From the NCBI RefSeq assembly GCF_036053395.1, contig NZ_CP107942.1, positions 9,828,001 to 9,892,000 of the forward strand: a stretch of 64,000 nucleotides of DNA. The letters are read 5' to 3'. Made by a program: the position numbers and the translations under genes. Of this stretch, positions 43,542-51,980 are shown in pieces (the first letter of the stretch is position 1; each line of letters begins with the position of its first letter). The notes beneath the pieces were generated by a model. That model was not told where the DNA came from and made no database searches. It worked only from the letters and a program-made list of their open reading frames with translations. The DNA is from Actinoplanes sp. NBC_00393. Its GTDB lineage: Bacteria > Actinomycetota > Actinomycetes > Mycobacteriales > Micromonosporaceae.

Positions 43542-43919
43542 CGGTCAGCCCACCCCACCCAGCTGACCGCGAGCGCTGCTTCCGGGCGTCCGATGCAGCC
43601 GTGGCGGTCAGCCCGTCCCGTCCGGCTGACCGTGAGCGCTGTTTCCGGGCGTCCGATGCAGCCGTGGCGGTCAGCCCGTCCCGTCCGGCTGACCGTGAGC
43701 GCTGTTTCCGGGCGTCCGATGCAGCCGTGGCGGTCAGCCCGCCCCACCCGGCTGACCGCGAGCGCTGTTTCCGGGCGCCCGAGGCAGCCCTGGCGGTCAG
43801 CCGGGTTTCGCCGGCTGACCGTGAGCGTTGCTACCCGGCGTTCGAAGCAGCCGTGGCGGTCAGCCCGGGTTGGGCGGCTGGCTCTGAGGGCTGTTTCCGG
43901 GCGCCTCAAACAGCCGTGA
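43542..43919. repeat. six 63-bp tandem repeats, each with a hairpin
   Basis: Units start at 43542, 43605, 43668, 43731, 43794 and 43857, exactly 63 bases apart. Each opens with CGGTCAGCC followed 10 bases later by GGCTGACCG, a 9-bp stem (imperfect in the first unit and lost in the last). Units two and three are almost identical; outer units are diverged. Because 63 is a multiple of three, long repeat-bearing frames appear on both strands. The array lies between the converging rpiB and Pro-rich protein genes. Confidence 0.93.
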
Positions 43920-43934
43920 GAACCAGCCGGAAAA

Positions 43935-44528
43935 TCAGCGGCGCGGCAGGTCCTCGCGCGGCAGCCAGTTGCGCCGCACGATGGGCAGGTCCCGTTCGGC
44001 CTCGGCGATCTGCTCGTCGCTGGGCCGCGACGCGTCCCGAGCACGCAGGGCCGCACCCACGCTGACCTGCGACGACCCGGATCCGACCAGCCCGCGCAGG
44101 CCCCGTTCGGACTCCCGCTCGTCAGCGCCCGCGCCCGCCCCCGAGGTGGGCCGCCGCCCGTGTCCACCCCGCCCGGGCCGCTGCTGCGCGCCCTCGACCG
44201 GCGTGGTCACGGCAGTCGGCCCGGCCCCGGCACCGGCCGGCGGCCCCGGCACCGGAACAGCGGGCGGCTGAGGAACAGGTCCAGGAACAGGCGCAGGCAC
44301 AGGAACAGGCGCAGGCCCACGAACGGGCGCATGCCCAGACCCAGGAACAGGCCCGGGAACGGGAGCAGGCCCGGGAACGGGAGCAGGCGCGGGCCCAGGA
44401 ATGGGAGCAGGCGCAGGTCCGGGCGCGGGTGCAGGCCCGGGAACAGGTCCAGGGCCGGGAGCAGGGGCCGGCTCGGCGGACGGCGAGGTGGGGCGCACGC
44501 GACGGCGCCGGCGTTCGGGCTGACCCAT
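43935..44528 (-). CDS. Pro/Ala-repeat protein with conserved C-terminus, unknown function
   Basis: A 197-residue protein. After a basic N-terminus (MGQPERRRRRVRPTSPSAEP), about 75 residues consist of PAPAPGP/VPGP dipeptide-like repeats. A Gly/Arg-rich linker follows, then a compact C-terminal segment (SVGAALRARDASRPSDEQIAEAERDLPIVRRNWLPR) that looks folded and conserved. No signal peptide or membrane helix is seen. The repeats suggest an extended cytoplasmic linker. It is encoded 32 bp downstream of the Eis-like gene. Function unknown. Confidence 0.65.
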   Translation of the reverse strand: MGQPERRRRRVRPTSPSAEPAPAPGPGPVPGPAPAPGPAPAPIPGPAPAPVPGPAPVPGPVPGSGHAPVRGPAPVPVPAPVPGPVPQPPAVPVPGPPAGAGAGPTAVTTPVEGAQQRPGRGGHGRRPTSGAGAGADERESERGLRGLVGSGSSQVSVGAALRARDASRPSDEQIAEAERDLPIVRRNWLPREDLPRR

Positions 44529-44559
44529 GAGACCGACGCTACCGCCGCCGCGCCCAACC

Positions 44560-45783
44560 TCAGAACACCTCGGTCGGACTCGGCAGCCGATGCCAGCGGA
44601 AGGCGTTGGTCGGGTCGTTGCCGGTGAGCTGCCGAACCCGCCCGGCCGCAGCCAGCGAGGACAGGGTCGTGGCCCCCAGGTAGGCCGCGCCCAGCTCGGT
44701 GACCGTGCAGCTCAGATCGGCCGGGTCGGTCGTCGGCACACAGGTCGCCCCTTCCGGCCCACCGGTGAGCCGCCACCGCCCGGTGTTCGACTCCAGCAGC
44801 GGATCGGTGATCTCCAGCACCACGTCGACCGGCGCCGCGTACCGGCGGGCGGTCAGGGCCTGTGGCACGTCGATGATCCGGACCCAGAGGCCGTCGAGCA
44901 TCGTCGCGCCGAGCCGGCGCGGTTCGTCCACCAGATACTGCAGGGGCTCGTCGACGGCGGCGAGGCTGTGCGTCACGGACCGGCTCAAATCGATGCCGAG
45001 CAGGAAACGCCAGAGCGCCAGATAGGTCGCCGGATCGGCCGCAGCCACCTCACGGACCTGCACCTCGGCGTCCGGCCCGTGACCGGTCCATTTGTCCTTG
45101 ACCCGCCACAGCGCATAGCCGGTGGGGCCGCCGGGGCCTTCGTGCACCACCCCGTACCGCCGGGTGGCGCCGTCCCGCCCGTCCTTCGGATCGACCAGCA
45201 CGTACCGCCACCAGCGCTCGTCCCGGCTGGACCAGCCGATCTGTTCCGGGCGCAGCTGCTCGTACACCTTGGTGATGGCCGGCAGCAGGTCGTGCGGGTC
45301 GCCCATCCGCAGCTGCCCGGACGGTTCGGCGGGCGGCGCGGGGAGACGAACCTCACGATTCATGATCGAGAAGCTCAGGCGGGCGGACGCCGGACCGTAC
45401 CCGAACCGTGGATAGATCTTGGTCTCGCTGGCCCACAGCACAGCGATCGGTTCGCGGCCGGCCTCGGCCACGTCCCGCAGCTGCCGATGCATCATCCGCG
45501 TCAACAGGCCCTGCCGCCGATGGGTCGGCAGCACGCCGACACCGGTCACGTGAGCGGCCGCGACGATCCCGCCGGGCACGGTGAGATCCCTGGTGAGGAG
45601 GTTGGTGTGCGCGACCACGGCCCCCTCGTCCTCGACCACCAGCGCGCGTTCCGCCTCGAAGACGGCCGCGCTCGCCTCGCGGTACTCCGCGGAGAGCTCC
45701 TCGTGGAAAACGGTGTCGAGCAGGTCAGCGATCGCCGGGTAGTCGTCGGCCGTAGCGGGCCGCAGCCGCAACACATCCTTCAT
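44560..45783 (-). CDS. Eis-like GNAT N-acetyltransferase
   Basis: A 407-residue protein with the three-part Eis architecture. An N-terminal GNAT domain carries the acetyl-CoA loop VGVLPTHRRQGLLTRMM. A second GNAT-like domain (about 150-290) and a C-terminal SCP2-like domain (ITDPLLESNTGRWRLTG) follow. The chain ends in Phe, whose carboxylate acts as base in Eis enzymes. Eis proteins acetylate amines, including aminoglycosides and host or self proteins. ATG 45783 opens the GNAT domain; the longer frame upstream overlaps the divergent gene. Substrate unknown. Confidence 0.9.
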   Translation of the reverse strand: MKDVLRLRPATADDYPAIADLLDTVFHEELSAEYREASAAVFEAERALVVEDEGAVVAHTNLLTRDLTVPGGIVAAAHVTGVGVLPTHRRQGLLTRMMHRQLRDVAEAGREPIAVLWASETKIYPRFGYGPASARLSFSIMNREVRLPAPPAEPSGQLRMGDPHDLLPAITKVYEQLRPEQIGWSSRDERWWRYVLVDPKDGRDGATRRYGVVHEGPGGPTGYALWRVKDKWTGHGPDAEVQVREVAAADPATYLALWRFLLGIDLSRSVTHSLAAVDEPLQYLVDEPRRLGATMLDGLWVRIIDVPQALTARRYAAPVDVVLEITDPLLESNTGRWRLTGGPEGATCVPTTDPADLSCTVTELGAAYLGATTLSSLAAAGRVRQLTGNDPTNAFRWHRLPSPTEVF

Positions 45784-45880
45784 GGCTTGTGTGTAACGGA
45801 CTGCTGTGGGTGAGGGCGACCGATTTGTTGGCTCGCTACCCTCGAGCTGACGACGTCGTACGCAGGCCGAGAGGGGAACC

Positions 45881-46495
45881 ATGCCGGAGCAACCGCAGTG
45901 GCCGGAGCGGACGCTCGACATGCCGCCGCAGGACCCGTGGGCCGACCAGCCGACGGCACAGACGGCTCCGCCCACGACACCGATCGACGCGGCGCCGGGC
46001 GTGCCCACGCCACCGGCACCCGAGCAGTCGCCGTTCACCCAGGGCCGGGCCCGGGTCACGCAGCGCACTCAGCAGTTCACCGCCGAGCACGAGCCGACCG
46101 GCACCGGCTGGCCGGAGGAGCACGGGCACGCCCCGCGCGAGCCGCGCAGCCTGTCCTGGCACATCCGCCGGCTGCGGCGGGGTAGCGAGTGGTCCAACGC
46201 CGCGCTGATCTTCGCGTTCGTCTGCTGGGGCATCTGGGTGCTCTCGTCGGAGGGCTCGTTCGTCACGGCGGCGATCGTCTTCCTGGTGACGGTGTGCGTG
46301 GCCGCGGGCGTGTTCGCGCTGTCCCGCCTGGTCGGCCGCCTGGTGCTGGAGCGGCAGATGGGCCGGGTCCGGCACACGGCCCGCGGCTCGCACATGGTCG
46401 CCGGGCTCTTCCTGGTCGGCGTCGGGTTCGCCCACCTGCGGCAGACCGAGTGGGTGATGGACGCCTTCCACTGGACTGTGAACCTGTTCAGCTGA
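45881..46495 (+). CDS. membrane protein with Pro-rich N-terminus, unknown function
   Basis: A 204-residue protein. The first 95 residues are Pro/Gln/Ala-rich and polar, expected in the cytoplasm. Hydrophobic segments follow near 104-122 (AALIFAFVCWGIWVL), 127-147 (FVTAAIVFLVTVCVAAGVF) and a weaker one near 172-183 (MVAGLFLVGVGF). No family is recognised. Start ATG follows GAGGGGAACC. Its end overlaps the end of the converging SDR gene by 8 bases. Confidence 0.72.
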   Translation: MPEQPQWPERTLDMPPQDPWADQPTAQTAPPTTPIDAAPGVPTPPAPEQSPFTQGRARVTQRTQQFTAEHEPTGTGWPEEHGHAPREPRSLSWHIRRLRRGSEWSNAALIFAFVCWGIWVLSSEGSFVTAAIVFLVTVCVAAGVFALSRLVGRLVLERQMGRVRHTARGSHMVAGLFLVGVGFAHLRQTEWVMDAFHWTVNLFS

Positions 46496-47360
46496 CCGGC
46501 TTGCCACCGGTGATGCCGAGCACCTCGCCGGTGGTGTAGCTGGAATCCGGTCCGGCGAAGTAGACGTACGCGGCGGCCAGCTCGGCCGGCTGTCCGGCCC
46601 GGCCGAGCGGGGTGTCGCCGCCGAACGACTTGACCTTCTCCTCGGGCATGGTGGCCGGGATCAGCGGCGTCCAGATCGGCCCGGGCGCGATCGCGTTGAC
46701 CCGGATGCCCTTGTCGGCGAGGTCCTCGGCGAGCGCCTTGGTGAACGCGACGATGCCGCCCTTCGTGGTGGCGTAATCGAGCAGCGCGCTCGACGACAGG
46801 TACGCCTGCACGGACGCGGTGTTGATGATCGTCGCGCCGGGCGGCATGTGCGGCACCGCTGCCCGGCAGAGCCAGAACATCGCGTACAGGTTGGTCTTCA
46901 TGACCCGGTCGAACTGCTCGTCGGTGATCTCGGTGATCCCGCCCGGCTGCGCCATCTGGTAGGCGGCGTTGTTGACCAGGATGTCCACGCCACCGAGCTC
47001 CTGCCGGGCCCGGTCGACGATCGCCCGGCAGTGCGCCTCGTCCCGGATGTCGCCGGGCACGGTCACCGCCTTGCGGCCCGCCTTCTCGATCCACTGCGCG
47101 GTGTCCTGCGCGTCCGACTCCTCCTCCGGGAGGTAGGAGATCAGCACGTCGGCGCCCTCCCGCGCGAACGCGATGGCCACCGCGCGCCCGATGCCGGAGT
47201 CGCCGCCGGTGATGACTGCTTTGCGGCCGGTCAGTTTCCCGCTGCCGCGGTAGGTCTGCTCCCCGTGGTCGGGCCGGTCCGGCATCTGCGACGTCAGACC
47301 GGGCGGCTCCAGATCGCCACCGTCCAGCTCGGGCTTCGGGTACTGCTCACGCGGATCCAC
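46488..47360 (-). CDS. SDR-family oxidoreductase, general-stress type
   Basis: A 290-residue short-chain dehydrogenase. A leader of about 40 residues (DPREQYPKPELDGGDLEPPG) precedes the Rossmann fold, as in YhdF/YhxC-type stress SDRs. The NAD(P) motif is ITGGDSGIGRAVAIAF, then NNAAYQM, and the catalytic pair is in LDYATTKGG (Tyr and Lys). The C-terminus VLGITGGKPVS is typical. Substrate unknown. The GTG at 47360 has AAGGAGG six bases upstream; the GTG six codons earlier lacks a site. Confidence 0.9.
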   Translation of the reverse strand: MDPREQYPKPELDGGDLEPPGLTSQMPDRPDHGEQTYRGSGKLTGRKAVITGGDSGIGRAVAIAFAREGADVLISYLPEEESDAQDTAQWIEKAGRKAVTVPGDIRDEAHCRAIVDRARQELGGVDILVNNAAYQMAQPGGITEITDEQFDRVMKTNLYAMFWLCRAAVPHMPPGATIINTASVQAYLSSSALLDYATTKGGIVAFTKALAEDLADKGIRVNAIAPGPIWTPLIPATMPEEKVKSFGGDTPLGRAGQPAELAAAYVYFAGPDSSYTTGEVLGITGGKPVS

Positions 47361-47426
47361 TGGCCGCCTCCTTCTCACGATGTCGAGGTGGGGTTGCCCG
47401 GATCAGCGACGGGTATGCGGGCCGCC

Positions 47427-48323
47427 ATGGGGGATTCGCGGGTGAGCGTCGTGGTCATCACCTGGCAGCGGCGCGACGAGGCGCTGGCCTGCCTGGCCAG
47501 GCTGCTGGAACTGCCGGAACGACCGCACGTGGTGCTGGTGGACAACGGCTCCACCGACGGGACCGCGGACGCGGCCCGCGAACGATTCCCGGGCGTCGAG
47601 GTGGTTGCGCTGAGCAGGAATCTCGGGGCCGTCGGTCGAAACATCGGGGTACGCCGTACGCGCACCCCCTACGTGGCCTTCTGCGACGACGACACCTGGT
47701 GGACTCCCGGCTCCCTGTCCCGCGCCGCCGACGTACTCGACGCCCATCCCCGGCTGGCCCTGCTCAACGCCCGGATCGTGGTGGAGCCCTTCGGGGTGGA
47801 GGACCCGATCGTGGCCGAGCTGCGCGATTCGCCGGTGCCCGGGCCGCCGTGGCTGCCGGGTCCGGCGCTGGGCAGCTTCCTGGCCGGCGCCTCGGTGGTG
47901 CGGCGGGACGCGTTCGAGGCGGCCGGCGGTTTCAGTGAGCGGATCTGGCTGGGCGGCGAGGAGGAGCTGCTCGCCACCGACCTGGTCAGCGGCGGCTGGG
48001 AACTGTGCTACCTGGAGGAGTTGACCGTGCACCACCGGGCGTCGGTGGTGCGCGACGCCACGCACCGGCGCCGGATCGGGTTGCGCAACACGCTCTGGTT
48101 CACCTGGCTGCGGCGGCCGGCCGGAGCAGCCGTACGCCGCACGCTCTTCCTCGCCCGAACCGTCCCCCGGGACCGGACCTCGCTGCTCGGCGCCCTCGAC
48201 GCGATCCGCGGCCTCGGCTGGCTGCTGACCCACCGCCGGCCCCGCCCGGCGGTGGTCGAGGCCCGGCTCGGCGTCCTGGACGAGGCCCAGCGCCGCTCGA
48301 CCGCCCGCCGCTACGTGGGCTGA
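47427..48323 (+). CDS. family 2 glycosyltransferase
   Basis: A 298-residue GT-A fold glycosyltransferase. The nucleotide-binding start is SVVVITWQRRDEAL, then VVLVDNGSTDGTAD and the metal-binding YVAFCDDDTWW. Acceptor-side residues include LGGEEELLATDLVSGGWELCY, resembling the ED motif. The C-terminal 100 residues are basic and helical (LRNTLWFTWLRRPAGAAVRR), perhaps membrane-associated. Donor and acceptor are unknown. ATG 47427 was chosen; ATG 47415 and GTG 47442 are alternatives. It overlaps the converging AtzH-like gene by 13 bases. Confidence 0.85.
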   Translation: MGDSRVSVVVITWQRRDEALACLARLLELPERPHVVLVDNGSTDGTADAARERFPGVEVVALSRNLGAVGRNIGVRRTRTPYVAFCDDDTWWTPGSLSRAADVLDAHPRLALLNARIVVEPFGVEDPIVAELRDSPVPGPPWLPGPALGSFLAGASVVRRDAFEAAGGFSERIWLGGEEELLATDLVSGGWELCYLEELTVHHRASVVRDATHRRRIGLRNTLWFTWLRRPAGAAVRRTLFLARTVPRDRTSLLGALDAIRGLGWLLTHRRPRPAVVEARLGVLDEAQRRSTARRYVG

Positions 48324-48691
48324 CCGGTGGGCTCGGAGACGTGCGCGGTGACGATCCGCCACCCCTCGGGCAGGCGCACCCAGGTCTGCGACTGCCGGCC
48401 CAGCACCCCGCTGCCGGGATAGCCGAAGAGCGTCGTGACGACCGCTGTGCTGTGGCCGTACCCCTGAATCCTGGTGTCCTTGAGATGCCGGCCCGGCGGC
48501 AGCGCTGCCTGCGCGCGCCGCCACCTGGCCTGCTCCTCGATACCGGCCTGCCGGTCGTTGACGCCGAAGCGGACCGCGTCGGCGGTGAAGAAACCGAGGA
48601 TCGCCGCCACGTCGTTCGCGACCAGCGCCCGCTCGTAGTCCTCGAAAGCCGCGGTGACCTCGGCGATCACCTCGGGCAGATCTCGGTGCAT
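48311..48691 (-). CDS. AtzH-like (DUF3225) protein
   Basis: A 126-residue SnoaL/NTF2-fold protein resembling AtzH, the small subunit linked with 1-carboxybiuret hydrolase in cyanuric-acid catabolism: MHRDLPEVIAEVTAAFEDYE, ALVANDVAAILGFFTADAVRFG, TWVRLPEGWRIVTAHVS. It is the last gene of an operon with an NCS2 permease and two cysteine hydrolases, which supports a role in breaking down a nitrogen-rich ureide or pyrimidine product. No AtzE-type amidase or AtzG is seen in the window, so the AtzH role cannot be assumed unchanged. Confidence 0.78.
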   Translation of the reverse strand: MHRDLPEVIAEVTAAFEDYERALVANDVAAILGFFTADAVRFGVNDRQAGIEEQARWRRAQAALPPGRHLKDTRIQGYGHSTAVVTTLFGYPGSGVLGRQSQTWVRLPEGWRIVTAHVSEPTGQPT

Positions 48692-48762
48692 CCGTGCTCC
48701 CTCTCGGTGGTGATGCGGCCCCGGGCGGAGGGTGTCCCGGGGCCGCATCGGTGTGCGGAACC

Positions 48763-50319
48763 TCAACCGGCAGGCGCGGGTTCCTCGGCCGGCGCCGCAC
48801 TCTCCTCGGCGTCCGGCTCGCGGGGGTCCGGTTTGCCGAGTGCGAACAGGACGCACACCACGGCGAGGAAGAGATAACCGAGAGTGACCGGCCCGTCGGC
48901 GTTCCACTGCACCTTCTCGGCGTGGATCAGGCCGACGAAGGTGAGCACCGCGCCGCTGGCCGAGAAGATCGCCGCGTGCCAGAACCGTTTGTCGATGATG
49001 AACGCGACGATCGCGCCGAGCACCAGACCGGCCAGGATCGCGCCCTCGCCGAGCGTCTTCAGGCCGTCGTAGATCACCCCCGCGCCGGCCAGCGCCTCGC
49101 TGCCGACCTGCGAGGCCGTGGTGCCGGCGGCGGCCAGGACGTTGTCCATCTGCCCGGTCGCCCAGGCGGCGATGTTCGGGATCAGGGCGGCCACCACCGC
49201 GGCGGCGTGCGCCCGCGGCGTCGCCTGGAACGCCTGCGCGCCGATCAGCAGGCCGATGTAGAGCAGGATCGGCACGATCGCGGCGGTCGGGAAGACCGCC
49301 CCGAGCAGGCCGAACAACCCGAAGAAGCAGAGCAGCGCGATCAGCACGCCGGTCGCCATCGAATACCCGGTACGCCCACCGGCCGCCTTCCAGCCCGGGT
49401 GCCCGACGTACACGGCGGGCGGGAACGGCGAGCCCAGGCAGGAGCCGATCACCGCGCCGGCGCCGTCGGCGAGGAGCACGCTGCGCAGGTTGTACCGGTC
49501 ACCGGCGGTGGCCGCGCTCTCCACGTTGGTCATCGCCTCGGTGAAGTTGTAGACGCCCAGCGGGATCGCGGTCGCCAGCAGCGGCGCCATGTCCCGCAGG
49601 CCGTCGATCAACAGGTCCACCTTGAGGTGCGGGAAGGCGAACGCGATGTCGCGGGCGGCGGCCGTCACGTCCGGCACCGACATGGCGCCGCCGATCCAGC
49701 CGATCGCGGTGCCGACCAGCAGCGCGGCCAGGCCGATCGGGAAGTTCCCGGGCAGTTTCACGTCGGTGAGCAGCCCGATCAGCAGCATGCCGAAGACCGG
49801 CAGGGCGATCCACGCGTAGCTCCACATGGTGCCGGCCGGGTTCATCGAGATGAACGTGATCGAGATGCCGGCCAGGGTGCCCAGAAGGGCCGCCCTGGGC
49901 GTGTACTTGCGGATGTACGGGCCGACGAACGCCCCGATCAGCACGATCACGCCGATGATGAACGCCCACGCGATGCCGGCCGTCCACGCCGCCACCGGAT
50001 CCTTCGTGGTCAGGTAGATCGGCAGCATGATCACGAAGATCACGATGAACATGTGCGGGACGCTCGGGCCGTACGGCAGGGCCGTCACGTCGGTCCGGTT
50101 CTCCCGGGCGGCCAGCCGCCGGGCCAGGAAGGTGTAGTAGACGTTCCCGGCGACCAGGGCGACGCCGAGCGCGGGCAGGATGACGCCGAAGACATCCCCG
50201 GCCGGCATCTGGATCACGCCGATGCAGAGGGCGGTCAGGGTGAGCACGTTGACCAGGACGTTGACGCCGAAGCCGAAGAAGGCGTTCGTGTCGCCCCGGA
50301 CCCAGTAGGCGAGTTTCAT
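48763..50319 (-). CDS. NCS2-family (xanthine/uracil-type) permease
   Basis: A 518-residue transporter with about 13 hydrophobic segments. It begins KLAYWVRGDTNAFFGFGVNVLVN, typical of the AzgA-like/NCS2 branch, and contains TALPYGPSVPHMFIVIFVIM and MTNVESAATAGDRYN. The last 25 residues are Asp/Glu/Pro-rich. It should import a nucleobase or related ureide by proton symport. It overlaps the upstream cysteine hydrolase by 4 bases, so transport and hydrolysis are linked. Substrate could be a pyrimidine, biuret-like or ureide compound. Confidence 0.88.
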   Translation of the reverse strand: MKLAYWVRGDTNAFFGFGVNVLVNVLTLTALCIGVIQMPAGDVFGVILPALGVALVAGNVYYTFLARRLAARENRTDVTALPYGPSVPHMFIVIFVIMLPIYLTTKDPVAAWTAGIAWAFIIGVIVLIGAFVGPYIRKYTPRAALLGTLAGISITFISMNPAGTMWSYAWIALPVFGMLLIGLLTDVKLPGNFPIGLAALLVGTAIGWIGGAMSVPDVTAAARDIAFAFPHLKVDLLIDGLRDMAPLLATAIPLGVYNFTEAMTNVESAATAGDRYNLRSVLLADGAGAVIGSCLGSPFPPAVYVGHPGWKAAGGRTGYSMATGVLIALLCFFGLFGLLGAVFPTAAIVPILLYIGLLIGAQAFQATPRAHAAAVVAALIPNIAAWATGQMDNVLAAAGTTASQVGSEALAGAGVIYDGLKTLGEGAILAGLVLGAIVAFIIDKRFWHAAIFSASGAVLTFVGLIHAEKVQWNADGPVTLGYLFLAVVCVLFALGKPDPREPDAEESAAPAEEPAPAG

Positions 50320-50972
50320 CGCGCGATCTCCTTGATCAGGGCGGGGGACTCGGCGACCCAGCCGAAGATGCCGCCCTGCGCGGCGATCATCTGCAGGCCG
50401 ACCCGCTGGAACTCGGGGAAGTAGGAACCGACGCAGTCGGCGAGCACCAGGCACTCGTAGCCGCGGTCGTTCGCCTCACGGACCGTGGTGTGAACGCAGA
50501 CCTCGGTGGTCACACCGGTCACCACCAGCGACTCGATGCCGTCCTTGTCGAGCAGTTCCGGCAGCTCGGTGGCGTAGAAGGCGCCCTTGCCGGGCTTGTC
50601 GACGACCGGCTCGCCGTCGATCGGCTGGAGTTCGTCGATGATGTCGTGGCCGTACTCGCCCCGGACGAGGATCCGCCCGAACCGGCCCGGTTTCCCGATC
50701 ATCGGACCGCGGGCCAGCTTGGCCGGGGGACAGTCGGACAGATCCGGCTCGTGCCCCTCGCGGGTGTGGATGATCGGCAGCCCGGCCGCCCGCCAGGCGG
50801 CCATCAGCGAGGTCAGCGGCCCGATGGTCCGGCGCAGCTGGGCGACGTCGTTGCCCAGGCTCTCGCCGAAGCCGCCGGGCAGCAGAAAGTCCCGCTGCAT
50901 GTCGATCACCAGCAGGGCGGTGCGATCAAGAGCGAAATTGAAGGGTACGGGGGAAGCGTCCACGGTCGGCAT
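50316..50972 (-). CDS. isochorismatase-family cysteine hydrolase 1
   Basis: A 218-residue amidohydrolase with the Asp-Lys-Cys triad of the family: Asp24 in LLVIDMQRDF, Lys in [15 protein letters not shown], and Cys in TGVTTEVCVHTT. It resembles biuret hydrolases and N-carbamoyl-sarcosine amidohydrolases more than isochorismatase. It likely releases ammonia or CO2 plus ammonia from an amide or carbamoyl group. It overlaps the permease gene and lies 13 bp after a second homologue with matching motifs, so the two may act in series or as a hetero-oligomer. Confidence 0.87.
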   Translation of the reverse strand: MPTVDASPVPFNFALDRTALLVIDMQRDFLLPGGFGESLGNDVAQLRRTIGPLTSLMAAWRAAGLPIIHTREGHEPDLSDCPPAKLARGPMIGKPGRFGRILVRGEYGHDIIDELQPIDGEPVVDKPGKGAFYATELPELLDKDGIESLVVTGVTTEVCVHTTVREANDRGYECLVLADCVGSYFPEFQRVGLQMIAAQGGIFGWVAESPALIKEIAR

Positions 50973-50985
50973 GATGAGATCGCCT

Positions 50986-51711
50986 TCAGTCCGTTTCGGG
51001 GTGGTGGGCGGGGCGGTCGGACGGCTCCGTCGCCGCGATCACGTCGTCCGAGGTGGCGACGCAGCCGAAGACGCCGCCCTGCATGGTGACCATGTGCAGT
51101 GCGGCGGCGTGGTTCGACGGGTCGGTGGCCCCGGTGCAGTCGCTCAGGATCAGGCACTCGTAGCCGCGGTCGTTGGCCTCGCGCATCGTGGTGTGCACGC
51201 AGACGTCGGTGGTGATCCCGGTGAGGATCAGGTGTGTGATGCCGTGCGTGCGCAGCACCAGGTCGAGGTTGGTGGCGTAGAAGGCGCCCTTGCCCGGCTT
51301 GTCGACCACCACCTCGCCGGGTGCCGGCGCCACCTCCGGAACGATCTCCCAGCCCGGCTCACCCTTGATCAGGATCCGGCCGCACGGTCCCGGCCCACCG
51401 ATCTCGGCGCCGATCCGAGCCGAGCGCCAGCTCTTGTTGGCCGGCAGGTCGGAGAGGTCCGGATCGTGTCCCTCGCGGGTGTGGACGACGAGCATGCCGA
51501 GGTCCCGGACGTGCGACAGCAGCTTCGCGGTGGCCGGCAGCCCGGCCCGGGTCAGCTCGATGTCGTAGCCCATCGCGTCCACGTAGCCGCCGGGCCCGCA
51601 GAAGTCGGTCTGCCAGTCGATACAGAGCAGGGCGACGCGGTCCACCGGGACCGAGTCGTCGTAGGGCCAGGCGTACGGATTCGCCGGCACCGGGCCGATG
51701 CGTGCGGTCAT
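50986..51711 (-). CDS. isochorismatase-family cysteine hydrolase 2 (biuret-hydrolase-like)
   Basis: A 241-residue paralogue of its neighbour, with Asp in [21 protein letters not shown], Lys in [15 protein letters not shown] and Cys in [17 protein letters not shown]. The [14 protein letters not shown] segment is typical of biuret amidohydrolases. It is the first gene of the operon. ATG 51711 has a weak purine-rich site upstream. The promoter should lie in 51712-51980, between this start and the IS110 element. Substrate assignment needs biochemistry. Confidence 0.87.
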   Translation of the reverse strand: MTARIGPVPANPYAWPYDDSVPVDRVALLCIDWQTDFCGPGGYVDAMGYDIELTRAGLPATAKLLSHVRDLGMLVVHTREGHDPDLSDLPANKSWRSARIGAEIGGPGPCGRILIKGEPGWEIVPEVAPAPGEVVVDKPGKGAFYATNLDLVLRTHGITHLILTGITTDVCVHTTMREANDRGYECLILSDCTGATDPSNHAAALHMVTMQGGVFGCVATSDDVIAATEPSDRPAHHPETD

Positions 51712-51811
51712 GAGTCAGATCCCTTCGAGCGGTGATCATCGAGTCCTCGACCGGCGGATCAGCTGCTGACGGATCGGTCATCGACGATCTCGTGTGCGTC
51801 CCACATCGTCG

Positions 51812-51823
51812 ATTGTCGACAGT
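51812..51823. promoter_or_regulatory. candidate GntR operator upstream of the hydrolase operon
   Basis: ATTGTCGACAGT contains the perfect 8-bp palindrome TGTCGACA and is nearly symmetric over all 12 bases. It lies about 100 bases upstream of the first hydrolase gene. FCD-type GntR repressors often bind short palindromes of the TNGTNNACNA kind, and such a regulator lies beyond the IS110 element. Assignment is by analogy. Confidence 0.45.
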
Positions 51824-51980
51824 TCTGTTTCGGCCGGGATCGCGTTGTGTAACGGACCGATTTCCCAGAGCTCATCTTCGGGCCCCGTGCTCAAGCCCGG
51901 CGGTCGCGCTGCGACCGTGACCGGCTGGATGGCCGCGCGGTAGAGCGGGGACTTTTCGTCACCCGTACCGGAAAGGGGTT

